From Pseudolabrys sp. (GTDB lineage Bacteria; Pseudomonadota; Alphaproteobacteria; Rhizobiales; Xanthobacteraceae), in assembly GCA_030655215.1 (NCBI GenBank), contig JAURVZ010000053.1, forward strand, positions 1-61,413: 61,413 bases of DNA. The letters run 5' to 3'. Numbering within the stretch: the stretch's first letter is position 1; every line of letters begins with the position of its first letter. The notes beneath the pieces are model-generated. The model was not told the origin of the DNA. It saw only the letters and a program-made list of their open reading frames with translations, and did no database searches. Shown in pieces: positions 46,946-57,083 of this stretch. The translations under genes and the position numbers were made by a program.

Positions 46946-48298
46946 TTACTTGGCGCTGGTTTGCGCGCCGGCTGTGACGCGCCAGATCACGTTGCCGACG
47001 TCATCGGCCACCAGCAGCGCGCCGTCTTTCGCCACGGTGACGCCAACCGGCCGGCCAAGTGCCTTGCCCTCGTCGCTGATAAAGCCGGTCAGCACATCGA
47101 GCGGCAGGTTGGCCGAAGGCTTGCCATTGGCAAACGGCACGAACACCACCTTGTAGCCTGACAAAGGCTTGCGATTCCACGAACCGTGTTCGCCGACGAA
47201 CACGCCGCTTAAGAACTGCTGCGGCAGCTTGACGGTGTTGCCTTCGCTGGTTTGCGCAAACGTCATGCCGAGCGGCGCGACATGATTGCCGAGCGCGTAA
47301 TCCGGCACGATCGCCTTCGCCACCAGCTCCGGATTTTGCGGCTTCACGCGTGTGTCGACATGCTTGCCCCAATAGCTATAGGGCCAGCCATAGAAGCCAC
47401 CGTCCTTCACCGAGGTCAGATAATCCGGCACCAGGTCACTGCCGAGTTCATCGCGTTCATTGACCACCGTCCACAGCTCGCCCGTCGTCGGCTCAAGGCC
47501 CATGCCGTTCGGATTGCGCAAACCGGCGCCGAAGACGCGCTTGTTGCCATTGGCGAGATCGACCTCGAGAATGGCGGCGCGCATGTTTTCCGCCTCCATG
47601 CCGTTCTCGGCAGCATTGCTGTTCGAGCCGACAGTGGCGAACAGCTTCTTGCCGTCCTTGCTCGGTAGGATGTTCTTGGTCCAGTGATGATTGAGCGGGC
47701 CGCCCGGCAAATCGGTGACCTTCTCCGCCGGCGCCGTGATCTCGGTTGCGCCTTCGGTATATTTGAAGCGCACGATCGCGTCGGCGTTTGCGACGTAAAG
47801 ATTGTCGCCGATCAAGGCCATGCCGAACGGCGACATCAGGTCCTTGAGAAAGACAGTCTTGGTTTCGCCAACGCCGTCTCCATCCTTGTCGCGCACCAGC
47901 GTAATGCGGTTGGCGCTCTTCGGCTTGGCGCCGGCCCACCACATGACGATCGATTGCGCCCAGGCGCGCGGGCCGCTGCCGCCTTGCTCCTTCGGCGGCG
48001 CATTCGACTCGGCAACGAGCACGTCGCCGTTCGGTAGCACATAGACCCAGCGCGGATGATCGAAGCCGCTGGCGAAGGCATTCACGTTCATGCCTGCCGC
48101 CGGCTTCGGCTTGACGCCTTCCGGCCAGCCAACAGCCTTGGCAACATGCAGCGTCGGGATCAAGCTCGTCACCGGCTCAGGGATCGTCGGGTTCGGGCCG
48201 TGCGAGGCCTGCTCCGGCAGCTTCGATGAGTCGCCGCAACCAGCGAGGGCAAGTGCAAGGATACCGGTGATGATGATCATTGCTGGTGAAGAACGCAT
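46946..48298 (-). CDS. PQQ-dependent sugar dehydrogenase-like (sorbosone dehydrogenase family) lipoprotein
   Basis: A 450-residue lipoprotein: signal with lipobox ALAGC (Cys 21), then a six-bladed beta-propeller (residues ~45-450). LNHHWTKNILPSKDGKKLFA, FGAGLRNPNGMGLEPTTGEL and GDVGNVIWRV are typical of L-sorbosone dehydrogenase and related soluble glucose dehydrogenases that oxidise sugars with PQQ in the periplasm. No PQQ synthesis genes are in the window. Substrate not predictable. An inverted repeat lies 43 bases upstream. Confidence 0.85.
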   Translation of the reverse strand: MRSSPAMIIITGILALALAGCGDSSKLPEQASHGPNPTIPEPVTSLIPTLHVAKAVGWPEGVKPKPAAGMNVNAFASGFDHPRWVYVLPNGDVLVAESNAPPKEQGGSGPRAWAQSIVMWWAGAKPKSANRITLVRDKDGDGVGETKTVFLKDLMSPFGMALIGDNLYVANADAIVRFKYTEGATEITAPAEKVTDLPGGPLNHHWTKNILPSKDGKKLFATVGSNSNAAENGMEAENMRAAILEVDLANGNKRVFGAGLRNPNGMGLEPTTGELWTVVNERDELGSDLVPDYLTSVKDGGFYGWPYSYWGKHVDTRVKPQNPELVAKAIVPDYALGNHVAPLGMTFAQTSEGNTVKLPQQFLSGVFVGEHGSWNRKPLSGYKVVFVPFANGKPSANLPLDVLTGFISDEGKALGRPVGVTVAKDGALLVADDVGNVIWRVTAGAQTSAK

Positions 48299-48340
48299 GT
48301 TGAGCCCTCGCGCGATAATCCGCGAGATTCAACGGTGGGC

Positions 48341-48356
48341 AGGAACGAATGTTCCT
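48341..48356. promoter_or_regulatory. Perfect palindrome upstream of the sugar-dehydrogenase-like gene
   Basis: AGGAAC-GAAT-GTTCCT, a perfect 6+6 inverted repeat 43 bases before the minus-strand start. It may be an operator or part of the small repeats in this 190-base interval. Confidence 0.3.
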
Positions 48357-48436
48357 TCGCGCGGCGGCGCGCTTTGCCGCGGCGGATAAGTAACGACGAG
48401 GCAGGTACGATGTTCCGCAGACGAACCTGCGCTGCA

Positions 48437-48476
48437 CATCCCTCGAGACGCCGCTTGCGCGGCTCCTCAGGATGAG
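48437..48476. repeat. Short palindromic repeat (CATCC...GGATG)
   Basis: CATCC and GGATG at the ends with GAGACGC and GCGGCTC pairing inside; the CCTGAGGAGC / GTCTCGAGGG composition is a very common Rhizobiales intergenic repeat. It lies just before the 87-residue gene. Confidence 0.55.
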
Positions 48477-48488
48477 GCGGAGTAGTGC

Positions 48489-48752
48489 ATGCCCGACGCC
48501 CCACCCCGCTCCAATGCCGAGCTTGGCCTGAAAGTCCTTCGCAGCATCCACGATCGCGACGCGCGTCACTGCGTCGACATCCTGCAACGAGCCGACGGGC
48601 GATTGACCTATCGCGAATTCCGCCGCGATCCTGAAGACGGCGGCCGCTGGTTCATTACCAACGATTTTTCGCATCGCAGCTTTGCTGACGAAGTGACGTT
48701 GCTGGATGATGCGAAAAATGAGGTCGGGTGGCTGGCGGCCTTTCTCTCTTGA
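48489..48752 (+). CDS. Small conserved-looking protein, 87 residues
   Basis: A soluble 87-residue protein starting MPDAPPRSNAELGLKVLRSI, with RHCVDILQRADGRLTYREFR and GGRWFITNDFSHRSFADEV. The pattern suggests a small alpha+beta protein. No family recognised. Directly upstream of mnmE (34 bases), so probably co-transcribed. Start has no strong ribosome-binding site, but coding character is good. Confidence 0.7.
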   Translation: MPDAPPRSNAELGLKVLRSIHDRDARHCVDILQRADGRLTYREFRRDPEDGGRWFITNDFSHRSFADEVTLLDDAKNEVGWLAAFLS

Positions 48753-48785
48753 CCGTTGCGCCGCGCGGCGCTTCCGTCGCGCATC

Positions 48786-50276
48786 ATGTCGGACCGTCAA
48801 ACCATCTTCGCCCTCTCCTCCGGCCGGCCGCCGGTGGCGATTGCCGTCATCCGCATTTCCGGGCCGCGCGCCGCCGCGGCGCTGACCGCGATCGGCGTCA
48901 AGATTCCTGAGCCGCGCAAGGCCGGGCTTGCCCGCATTCGCGATCCGCGCTCGGGCGAAATCATCGACGAGGCGCTGGTCCTGTTCTTTCCGGCGCCGCA
49001 CAGCGAGACCGGCGAGGACGTCGTCGAGCTGCAGGCGCATGGCGGCCGCGCCGTCGTCGCCGCGATTCTCGATGCGCTGGCGCAGATCGACGGCCTGCGC
49101 ATGGCCGAGCCCGGCGAATTCACCCGGCGCGGCTTTGAGAACGGCAAGCTCGACCTCACCGCTGTCGAGGGCCTGGCCGATCTGGTCGGCGCCGAGACCG
49201 AGGGGCAGCGCCGCCAGGCTTTCCGGCAGATGAAGGGCCTGCTCGGCAATCGCGCCGAGACCTGGCGCAAAAGGCTGATCCAGGCGCTGGCGCTGGTCGA
49301 GGCGCGGATCGACTTTTCCGATGAGGCCGACGTGCCGGAGGAGCTGGTCGCGCCGGCTTTGAAGATTGCCGCCGAGCTGCGCGATGAGATCGCCGCGGCC
49401 TTGGCCGACGGCCAGCGCGGCGAGCGGTTGCGCGAGGGTCTGGTGGTAGCGATCGCCGGCCCGCCGAATGCCGGTAAATCAACCTTGCTCAACCGGCTGG
49501 CCCAGCGCGAGGCGGCGATTGTCTCTCCTTACGCCGGGACAACGCGGGACGTGATCGAGGTGCATCTCGATCTCGGCGGCCTGCCGGTGACCTTGCTCGA
49601 CACCGCCGGAATTCGGGAAACCTCCGATCCGGTTGAGTTGGAGGGTGTTCGGCGCGCCCGCGCGCGGGCGGCTGATGCGGACCTTGTTCTGTGGGTCGTC
49701 GACGCCACGGATGAGATTCCGGAGGTGCGAGCCCGACTTGATGGACGACCTCCCGGTGTGTGGCTTGTGCAGAACAAAATAGACCTTCTGGATCAACGAG
49801 TTGCAAAAAGTGATCGAGTAACCATTGTTTCTGCAAGTTGTGAATCAGGTGTAGTGCCTAATACCGACTTTAGGCGTAAAAGTGAATCTGAAATCCGATT
49901 TAACAAAATGTTGGCGAACGTAGCTAATGAACGGTTACCGGGTACTAATGAACCGCAGCTCACTTTTGGTGAAATGGAGTTCAGTCTTTCCGTTATTTCC
50001 GGGGAGGGTTTCGACACACTCATCAGTGAACTGCAGCGCTTTGCAGCCCAGTTCCTCGCTGGCGCCGAGCAGTCGCTGGTTAGCCGTGCTCGACATCGCG
50101 AGGTGCTGAACGAGACCCTGGCCGCTCTGGCGCGGGCTGATCAGCTAGCGGCTAGCGAAGACCTTTTGGCAGAAGAGCTCCGGACAGCCGCCTACGCCCT
50201 CGGCCGCCTGACCGGTCGTGTCGATGTCGAGGACGTCCTCAACGTCATCTTCCGGGATTTCTGCATCGGCAAGTGA
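48786..50276 (+). CDS. mnmE: tRNA modification GTPase MnmE with an AT-rich in-frame insertion
   Basis: With MnmG makes the 5-carboxymethylaminomethyl group on U34 of tRNAs. The 496-residue protein has the N-terminal folate-binding domain ([20 protein letters not shown]), G1 [13 protein letters not shown]3 DTAGI, G4 NKID and the C-terminal CIGK. Between NKIDLL and SVISGEGF there are about 66 residues where 15-20 are usual; the extra part (nucleotides ~49800-49980) is 41% G/C by hand count against 62% just before it. Frame is kept and all motifs are intact, so the enzyme is probably active. Start ATG at 48786 fits the family better than an upstream one. Total length exceeds the usual 440-460. 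Confidence 0.95.
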   Translation: MSDRQTIFALSSGRPPVAIAVIRISGPRAAAALTAIGVKIPEPRKAGLARIRDPRSGEIIDEALVLFFPAPHSETGEDVVELQAHGGRAVVAAILDALAQIDGLRMAEPGEFTRRGFENGKLDLTAVEGLADLVGAETEGQRRQAFRQMKGLLGNRAETWRKRLIQALALVEARIDFSDEADVPEELVAPALKIAAELRDEIAAALADGQRGERLREGLVVAIAGPPNAGKSTLLNRLAQREAAIVSPYAGTTRDVIEVHLDLGGLPVTLLDTAGIRETSDPVELEGVRRARARAADADLVLWVVDATDEIPEVRARLDGRPPGVWLVQNKIDLLDQRVAKSDRVTIVSASCESGVVPNTDFRRKSESEIRFNKMLANVANERLPGTNEPQLTFGEMEFSLSVISGEGFDTLISELQRFAAQFLAGAEQSLVSRARHREVLNETLAALARADQLAASEDLLAEELRTAAYALGRLTGRVDVEDVLNVIFRDFCIGK

Positions 50277-50284
50277 CGGGGCGA

Positions 50285-50300
50285 TGTTTCACGTGAAACA
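50285..50300. promoter_or_regulatory. parS site (1)
   Basis: TGTTTCACGTGAAACA, a perfect 16-base palindrome identical to the consensus ParB-binding site. It lies between mnmE and mnmG, 3.7 kb from parB. ParB loads here to build the centromere complex. Confidence 0.93.
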
Positions 50301-50354
50301 TCCGGCAAAGACTTTTTGACCGGCTGAGCGGCCTTCGCTAGAACACGGCGTCCG

Positions 50355-52256
50355 ATGGAAAACACTCTGACCAAATTCGACGTTGTCGTGATCGGCGGCG
50401 GGCACGCCGGCTGTGAAGCCGCTGCTGCGTCGGCTCGCATGGGCGCGCGCACCGCGCTGGTGACGCACAAGTTCTCGACCATCGGCGCTATGTCCTGCAA
50501 TCCGGCGATTGGCGGGTTGGGGAAGGGCCATCTGGTTCGTGAGATCGATGCGCTCGACGGCCTGATGGGCCGCGTCGCGGACAAAGGCGGCATCCAGTTT
50601 CGCGTCCTGAATCGCCGCAAGGGTCCCGCCGTCCGCGGTCCGCGCGCCCAGGCGGATCGCAAGCTCTATGCCGAGGCCATGCAGGCCGAAATCAGCGCGC
50701 AGCCGAACCTGACGGTGATCGAAGCCGAAGCCGATGACATTATCGCCACCCATGGCCGCCTTTCGGGCCTCAAGCTCATCGATGGCCGCGAAATCGCCTG
50801 CGCAGCGGTGGTTCTGACCACCGGCACCTTCTTGCGCGGCCTGATCCATATCGGCGAGACCAAGATTCCGGCCGGCCGGGTCGGGGAGGCGCCGGCTCTG
50901 GGCCTATCGAAGACCCTTGAGCGCTACGGCTTTGCGCTCGGCCGTCTCAAAACGGGCACCCCGCCGCGGCTCGATGGCACGGCGATCGACTGGAAGAGCC
51001 TCGAGATGCAGCCCGGCGACGATGTGCCGGAGCCGTTCTCGATGCTCACGGACAGCATCACCACGCCACAGATCGAATGCGGCATCACCCGCACTGTTTC
51101 CGCGACTCATGAGATCATCCGGGCGAATGTGCATCGTTCGCCGATGTATTCCGGCCAGATCGCTTCGACGGGTCCGCGCTATTGCCCGTCAATCGAGGAC
51201 AAGATCGTCAAATTCGGCGAGCGCGACGGCCACCAGATCTTCCTCGAGCCGGAAGGGCTCGATGATTCAACGGTTTATCCGAACGGCATCTCGACCTCGT
51301 TGCCGGAAGAGGTGCAGCACGCCATCGTCGCGACCATTCCGGGGCTGGAAAAAGCCCGTTTCGTGCGGCCGGGCTATGCCATCGAATATGACTACATCGA
51401 TCCGCGCGAGCTGGAGCCGACCTTGCAGACCAAACGTCTGCCCGGGCTGTTCTTGGCCGGCCAGATCAATGGCACCACAGGCTATGAAGAGGCCGGCGCA
51501 CAGGGACTTCTCGCCGGCTTGAATGCCGCGGCCGCGGCCTCAGGCTCGGACGCCATCATTTTTGACCGGGCCGAATCCTATCTCGGCGTCATGGTCGATG
51601 ACCTGACAACGCGCGGGGTCATTGAGCCCTATCGTATGTTCACCTCGCGGGCCGAGTATCGTCTGCATCTGCGCGCCGATAATGCCGACCAGAGGCTGAC
51701 CGACAAGGGCATTGGCCTAGGGTGCGTTGGCCCACAGCGCGCTGGCCTACACCAGAAGAAGATGAAAGCCCTGACGGAGGCCCGCGGCTTCGCCAATTCG
51801 GTCTCGCTGACACCTAACGAGGCGGAAGCGCACGGCCTACAGATAAACAAAGACGGCCAGCGTCGCACGGCCTTCGAGATGCTGTCTTATCCGCACGTCC
51901 AGATGAGCGACCTGGCGAAGTTCTGGCCGCAGCTCGGTGAGCTTCAGCCCAAGATTGCCGAGCAGATCGAAACCGATGCCAAATATCACGTCTATCTGGC
52001 GCGGCAAGCCTCGGATATTGCCTCCTACCGCCGTGATGAGGCCTTCACCCTGCCGGAAGACTTCGATTATGCCTCGCTGCCGAGCCTGTCGAACGAGGCC
52101 AAGCAGAAGCTGATCGCCAACAAGCCGCGGACCATAGGCCACGCGGCGAAGATCGATGGCGTGACGCCGGCGGTGCTGACGCTGCTCGTTGCGCATGTGA
52201 AGCGCGGTCGCAAAGCGCGCGCTGCCGCCAATGCTTCAAGCGCAAAGTCCGCGTGA
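50355..52256 (+). CDS. mnmG: tRNA uridine-5-carboxymethylaminomethyl modification enzyme MnmG
   Basis: FAD-dependent partner of MnmE. 633 residues; [20 protein letters not shown] is the FAD-binding loop, [20 protein letters not shown] and [20 protein letters not shown] are GidA signatures, and [20 protein letters not shown] is the second. The C-terminal helical domain contains [20 protein letters not shown]. Full length. Its TGA overlaps the rsmG GTG start (GTGA). A parS site lies in the leader. Confidence 0.98.
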   Translation: MENTLTKFDVVVIGGGHAGCEAAAASARMGARTALVTHKFSTIGAMSCNPAIGGLGKGHLVREIDALDGLMGRVADKGGIQFRVLNRRKGPAVRGPRAQADRKLYAEAMQAEISAQPNLTVIEAEADDIIATHGRLSGLKLIDGREIACAAVVLTTGTFLRGLIHIGETKIPAGRVGEAPALGLSKTLERYGFALGRLKTGTPPRLDGTAIDWKSLEMQPGDDVPEPFSMLTDSITTPQIECGITRTVSATHEIIRANVHRSPMYSGQIASTGPRYCPSIEDKIVKFGERDGHQIFLEPEGLDDSTVYPNGISTSLPEEVQHAIVATIPGLEKARFVRPGYAIEYDYIDPRELEPTLQTKRLPGLFLAGQINGTTGYEEAGAQGLLAGLNAAAAASGSDAIIFDRAESYLGVMVDDLTTRGVIEPYRMFTSRAEYRLHLRADNADQRLTDKGIGLGCVGPQRAGLHQKKMKALTEARGFANSVSLTPNEAEAHGLQINKDGQRRTAFEMLSYPHVQMSDLAKFWPQLGELQPKIAEQIETDAKYHVYLARQASDIASYRRDEAFTLPEDFDYASLPSLSNEAKQKLIANKPRTIGHAAKIDGVTPAVLTLLVAHVKRGRKARAAANASSAKSA

Positions 52257-52903
52257 GACAGCCCGATCTCAGCGCCGATAAAGCGCGGGCGCTGAAGCTC
52301 ACTCCTGTTTCACGTGAAACAGAAAAGCGCCTGCAGCTCTACGTCGACTTGCTGCTGCAGTGGCAGAGCAAGACCAATCTGATCGCGCCATCGACCATCG
52401 CCAATATCTGGACGCGGCATGTCGCCGACTCGTTGCAGCTTCTCGACCTCGTGCCCAATTCGAAAGTGTGGGTCGACTTCGGCTCGGGCGGCGGCTTCCC
52501 GGCAATCCCGGTCGCTTGCGCTTTGGCCGGCACGGCCGGGGTCCAGGTCCATATGGTTGAGAGCATCGGAAAAAAGGCGGCGTTCCTCCGGGAATCGGTC
52601 AGAGTAACCGGAGCGCCGGCGCAAGTGCATGCGGAGCGAATCGAGAAATATACCGGGGCGCCTGTGAACAGCGTGGACGTTGTCTCGGCGCGGGCCCTCG
52701 CGCCATTGAAAGTGCTGTGCGATCAGGCGTTTCCTCTGATCGAGCGAGGGGCCATTGGCCTGTTCCCGAAAGGACTAGATGTAGCGGTCGAATTGACGGA
52801 AGCCGCTAAATATTGGAATATCGACGCCACCACCGTGGCGAGCAAGACCAGCCCTGAGGGCTGCATCGTGATCATCAGGAGTCTAACTCCTTGTGATCGC
52901 TAA
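52253..52903 (+). CDS. rsmG: 16S rRNA m7G527 methyltransferase RsmG
   Basis: Methylates G527 in 16S rRNA; loss gives low-level streptomycin resistance. 216 residues with [40 protein letters not shown] (SAM-binding loop) and [23 protein letters not shown] start overlaps the mnmG stop. A parS site is embedded in codons near the N-terminus, where it encodes P-V-S-R-E-T. Followed by parA after 19 bases. Confidence 0.96.
   Translation: MRQPDLSADKARALKLTPVSRETEKRLQLYVDLLLQWQSKTNLIAPSTIANIWTRHVADSLQLLDLVPNSKVWVDFGSGGGFPAIPVACALAGTAGVQVHMVESIGKKAAFLRESVRVTGAPAQVHAERIEKYTGAPVNSVDVVSARALAPLKVLCDQAFPLIERGAIGLFPKGLDVAVELTEAAKYWNIDATTVASKTSPEGCIVIIRSLTPCDR
52306..52321. promoter_or_regulatory. parS site (2), inside rsmG
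   Basis: TGTTTCACGTGAAACA, identical to site 1 and 2.0 kb away. It lies within the rsmG coding region, so the site is under both protein and DNA-binding constraint. Confidence 0.93.
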
Positions 52904-52922
52904 CAAAAGCGGACACTGAGCC

Positions 52923-53822
<900 letters not shown>

Positions 53823-53828
53823 GGACAC

Positions 53829-53912
53829 TCGTCGTCCCCGCGAAGGCGGGGACCCAGCACTTCGTGCAACGAACCAAAACGCTGGATGCTCCGCCTTCGC
53901 GGAGCATGACGG
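53829..53912. repeat. Palindromic repeat between parA and parB
   Basis: Left hairpin GTCCCCGC-GAAG-GCGGGGAC, right hairpin ATGCTCCGC-CTTC-GCGGAGCAT, with CCAGCAC/ACGCTGG joining them. Same layout as the half copy at 34097-34130. It is in the parAB message and could affect the ratio of the two proteins. Confidence 0.75.
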
Positions 53913-53977
53913 CCAAATAAAATCGACGAAACACTTTCTGTAAGAGGCGACGCGTGAGCAGAGTATCAGGAGCGGCG

Positions 53978-54889
53978 ATGGCGGATCATTCACGTTTGGG
54001 GCGCGGTCTTGCTTCGCTGATGGGCGAAGTCGCCGAAGAAGCGCCGGCAACGGCGGAAACCGTGTCGTCACGCAAGCCACGCAAGGCGCCGATCGAAAAC
54101 CTCATCGCCAATCCGCGCAACCCGCGCCGCACTTTCACCGAAGAGCAACTGGCCGAGTTGTCGGACTCGATCAAGGAGCGCGGCATCATCCAGCCGATCG
54201 TCGTGCGGCAATTGCCCGACGACAAGAATTTCGAAATCATCGCCGGCGAACGGCGCTGGCGCGCGGCGCAGCGCGCCGGTTTGCATGAAGTGCCGATCGC
54301 CATTGTCGAAGCGACCGATCTGCAATCGCTCGAATTCGCCATCATTGAAAACGTCCAGCGCGCCGACCTCAATCCGATCGAGGAAGGCGCCGGCTATGTC
54401 GCGCTGATGGAGCAGTGCAACCATACGCAGGACGAAGTCGCGAAGATCATCGGCAAGAGCCGGCCTTACGTCTCCAACATGATCCGGATTACCAAACTGT
54501 CCGAGCCGGTGAAGAACCTGGTGCGGCAGGGCAAGATTTCCGCCGGTCATGCACGCTTGCTGGTCGGCCAGCCGAATGCGTACGAAATTGCGATCGAGAT
54601 CATCGACACCGGCATGAGCGTCCGCGCGCTTGAAGAAGAGATGCGCCGCGACGGCGCGGCGCAAGCCAAGGAAGTGAAGCGATCATTTGCCGGTGGTCTG
54701 GACAGCGGACCGCGCGGCAAGGCGCCTGTCGTGAAAGATGCCGACACACGCGCGCTGGAGCGCCGGGTATCTGATGCTTTGGGACTTGAAGTTACCGTCG
54801 ATCATCGCGGCAATGGCGGCACGCTGCACATCAAATATGCCGATCTTGATCAGCTGGATCTGGTGTTGCGGAAGCTGGACGGGAAGTAG
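53978..54889 (+). CDS. parB: Chromosome partitioning protein ParB
   Basis: CTP-dependent DNA clamp that loads at parS. 303 residues: ADHSRLGRGLASLMGE (ParA-stimulating N-terminus), IIQPIVVRQL, IIAGERRWRAAQRAGLHEVP (CTP-binding GERR motif), FAIIENVQRADLNPIEEGAG (second CTP motif), then the HTH with VAKIIGKSRPYVSNMIRITK and the C-terminal dimer domain. The ATG at 53978 has AGGAG upstream; an in-frame GTG at 53954 is less likely. Confidence 0.97.
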   Translation: MADHSRLGRGLASLMGEVAEEAPATAETVSSRKPRKAPIENLIANPRNPRRTFTEEQLAELSDSIKERGIIQPIVVRQLPDDKNFEIIAGERRWRAAQRAGLHEVPIAIVEATDLQSLEFAIIENVQRADLNPIEEGAGYVALMEQCNHTQDEVAKIIGKSRPYVSNMIRITKLSEPVKNLVRQGKISAGHARLLVGQPNAYEIAIEIIDTGMSVRALEEEMRRDGAAQAKEVKRSFAGGLDSGPRGKAPVVKDADTRALERRVSDALGLEVTVDHRGNGGTLHIKYADLDQLDLVLRKLDGK

Positions 54890-54946
54890 GGCTCCCTGCG
54901 ACATCGGCGGACGGAACTGAAGCCGCGCCCGCCGTGTTCTCTGTCC

Positions 54947-55102
54947 ATGGCAAACGAACCAAAAGATCCGCAACAACCGCCCGTCACCGAGCCGCCGGTC
55001 AAAGACCCACAGCCCTATCGTGACCCGCCGCAGCAAAATCCGCCTGATCCCGGGACGGATGTGCCGCTGATTGATCCGACGCCACCTGCGCCGACGATGT
55101 AG
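54947..55102 (+). CDS. Short proline-rich protein, 51 residues
   Basis: ORF starting MANEPKDPQQPPVTEPPVKD, made almost entirely of Pro, Asp, Gln and Glu, ending PTPPAPTM. Likely disordered. No obvious ribosome-binding site, and composition rather than motif is the only sign of coding, so this is tentative. Downstream of parB and upstream of a strong hairpin. Confidence 0.4.
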   Translation: MANEPKDPQQPPVTEPPVKDPQPYRDPPQQNPPDPGTDVPLIDPTPPAPTM

Positions 55103-55113
55103 TCGATAAGATT

Positions 55114-55146
55114 CTTCCTTCACCCTCCAGGGGAGGGTGAAGGAAG
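55114..55146. terminator. 15-base perfect hairpin between convergent genes
   Basis: CTTCCTTCACCCTCC and GGAGGGTGAAGGAAG pair perfectly over a 3-base loop. No T-run follows, but its place between the plus-strand small ORF and the minus-strand kinase suggests a bidirectional terminator. Composition is like the other CCCTCC palindromes. Confidence 0.65.
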
Positions 55147-55162
55147 CAAGATTACCGCTGAC

Positions 55163-56131
55163 TTATTGGCTCTCCCCCAACGTCACCAACGTCACCCGCA
55201 CCCGACAACCCGGCGCGGCGTCTTCCCAGACAATTTTGCCGTTGAGCTGCTTGGCCAGAAGGCCAGTAAGGCGCGAGCCGATGCCGCCTTTGGCGATCGT
55301 CGTGCAGCCAATACCGTCGTCTTCAACCACCAGTTCACGCGGCGTTCCATTCTTCAGGATGACTCGCACGGTGCCGGCGCGCTCTTCCGGAAACGCATGT
55401 TTCACGGCGTTGGTCACCAGCTCATTGACGATGAGGCCGATCGACTGCGCTTCATTGGCCGGCAGCATGACGCTGTCGACTTTCACATCGACCGTCACCG
55501 GCCGGATGTCGCGCATGCTGTCGTTGAAGTGGCCGCACAGACTGACGAGATAATCCTTGATGTCGATCTTGCCGTGCGGATCAAGCGGGCCGAACTGATC
55601 ATGCGCGCCGGAAATGGCGCGGATGCGTGAGATCGCATTCTGCAACGCCGTTCTCGTTTCCTCGCTGACATTGCCGCGCGCCTGCAACGCCAGCACGGAG
55701 ATGACCATCGCCAGATCGTTCTTTGTGCGATGGCGTAGCTCTTGCAGTAGCAGGTCCTTGACGCGCTCGGCTTCGACGGCGCGCTCCCAGGCCTTGCGCA
55801 AGCCTTCACTGACAAAAGCGACGCCGATTGAAATCAGCACGAAGACGCCGAGCAGCGGCGCGCCTTCACTCGGCCAGGCGGTGCCCGGTGTCTTCAGCCA
55901 GAAATACATGAAGCTGGTGCTGATCGCGGTGGCGACAAAGCCGCTCATGTGGTCGAACAGGATTGATGTCGCAAACACGGCGAAATAGAAAATGAAATAG
56001 CCATAGGTGTTGGCGTCGCGATGCAGCTGGGTAACCAGCGCCGCGCAAGCGACAACGATGATGGCCGTCAGCGTGTAGCGGGTGAGATAAGAGCCTGGCC
56101 GCGGCGGCAGAATACGCAAAAATCTTTCCAT
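55163..56131 (-). CDS. Membrane sensor histidine kinase, HisKA_2/HWE type
   Basis: A 322-residue kinase. Residues ~12-110 hold several membrane helices of DUF4118 type (YLTRYTLTAIIVVACAALVT, TYGYFIFYFAVFATSILFD, GAPLLGVFVLISIGVAFVSE). LLLQELRHRTKNDLAMVISV is the HisKA_2 phosphorylation box; IGLIVNELVTNAVKHAFPEE and VEDDGIGC are the ATPase N and G boxes. Such kinases often act in general stress or light responses with PhyR-like partners; none is adjacent. The start at 56131 is used because upstream codons are translated repeat DNA. Confidence 0.9.
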   Translation of the reverse strand: MERFLRILPPRPGSYLTRYTLTAIIVVACAALVTQLHRDANTYGYFIFYFAVFATSILFDHMSGFVATAISTSFMYFWLKTPGTAWPSEGAPLLGVFVLISIGVAFVSEGLRKAWERAVEAERVKDLLLQELRHRTKNDLAMVISVLALQARGNVSEETRTALQNAISRIRAISGAHDQFGPLDPHGKIDIKDYLVSLCGHFNDSMRDIRPVTVDVKVDSVMLPANEAQSIGLIVNELVTNAVKHAFPEERAGTVRVILKNGTPRELVVEDDGIGCTTIAKGGIGSRLTGLLAKQLNGKIVWEDAAPGCRVRVTLVTLGESQ

Positions 56132-56240
56132 GACGGAAATTACCCGAGCCGTTGCCGCTGAAATGTAATTGGACCCGGAAGGTAACCCGCGCCGCGGGCG
56201 CATGGTTCCGCATGGAGTGCGCGTGAAATGGCCATCATCC

Positions 56241-56353
56241 GTCATGCCCGGGCTTGACCCGGGCATCCATGACTTAGTCGCGTCAGCGGAGGGCTTACGT
56301 AAGTCTGCTCGCGACGCGCCCGCATGGATTGCCGGGTCAAGCCCGGCAATGAC
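56241..56353. repeat. Palindromic intergenic repeat, second copy of GGGCTTG family
   Basis: GTCATGCCCGGG-CTTGA-CCCGGGCAT on the left and ATTGCCGGG-TCAAG-CCCGGCAATGAC on the right, with ATCCATG/CATGGAT inside. Read in frame it gives the familiar V-I-A-G-L-D-P-A-I-H peptide seen in many wrongly extended alphaproteobacterial ORFs. Non-coding, between the kinase and the SET-domain gene. Confidence 0.8.
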
Positions 56354-56364
56354 AGCGTTCGCAA

Positions 56365-56760
56365 CTACGTCTTTTTTGATGTTTTCTGCGCGGGCGTCAG
56401 GAACGCCGCGCAAAGACCCGGATCGAATTCCCGGTAGTCGTTGGTGATCTCGGCGCCCTTGGCGATATTCTTCAATGCAATCGTGTAGCCGCCCTTGAGA
56501 TAGGTGTTCGGCTTGTCCGAATGATTGATGTAGTGGTCGTTATCGACGGTGAAGAGGATTTCGCCATCGACGCGATAGGCATAGTCCTTGAGATAATCGC
56601 GGGCCTGCTTCGGCAATCTGGCGAACTGCTTCGGCGTGAAACAGCGGTCATAGCCTTCGACGAAGCGCCATATCTTGGTGCCCTTGGCGATGCGCTCGCC
56701 GGCGAAAACGCCGAGGCCATGGATCGGGCTTCTGTCGAGATAGGTTTTCACCAGGAGCAT
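56365..56760 (-). CDS. SET domain protein
   Basis: A 131-residue bacterial SET protein. SPIHGLGVFAGERIAKGTKI, DNDHYINHSDKPNTYLKGG (the N-H-S active-site motif) and IAKGAEITNDYREFDPG are clear. SET enzymes methylate lysines using SAM; the bacterial substrate is unknown, and this minimal form lacks pre- and post-SET cysteines. ATG at 56760 gives the family start; a longer frame extends 34 codons upstream. Ends inside a Lys-rich tail. Confidence 0.85.
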   Translation of the reverse strand: MLLVKTYLDRSPIHGLGVFAGERIAKGTKIWRFVEGYDRCFTPKQFARLPKQARDYLKDYAYRVDGEILFTVDNDHYINHSDKPNTYLKGGYTIALKNIAKGAEITNDYREFDPGLCAAFLTPAQKTSKKT

Positions 56761-56873
56761 GGCTAAATCGATATCAAATCGGCGCGCGGCGCGGGAGAGG
56801 TAAAAGCCTTGAACTGCATGGCTTTCCCCAGCGGCGCGGCGTAAGGCTGACGAAACCACCAAAAGGACCAGTC

Positions 56874-57017
56874 ATGCAGCCGGCGCCGAAGAAGAAGCAG
56901 AAGTGCAAGAACTGCGAAGGCAAGGGCCTGCTCAAGGTCGGCGACAAGAAGATGAAGTGCCAGCGCTGTGGCGGCACCGGCTTCAAGCCGGGCTCGGCCG
57001 CCGCGCCGGGACGTTAG
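56874..57017 (+). CDS. Small DnaJ-type zinc-ribbon protein, 47 residues
   Basis: MQPAPKKKQKCKNCEGKGLL and KMKCQRCGGTGFKPGSAAAP together give two CxxCxGxG repeats, the zinc-binding pattern of the DnaJ cysteine-rich domain, here as a free-standing mini-protein. AAAAGGA precedes the ATG. Very basic N-terminus. It may bind zinc and RNA or protein; no partner is evident. Too short for routine gene finders. Confidence 0.75.
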   Translation: MQPAPKKKQKCKNCEGKGLLKVGDKKMKCQRCGGTGFKPGSAAAPGR

Positions 57018-57083
57018 GGCGCAGGAACTTTCGCGGGCGGGACCGGTTGATTTAGCGAACACCACCGAGCAGGGGCGCTTCGC

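Noticed and set aside
56132..56413. N-terminal extension of the HWE kinase frame
   Set aside because: The extra residues are a translation of the palindromic repeat at 56241-56353 (the V-I-A-G-L-D-P-A-I-H type peptide), not protein sequence.
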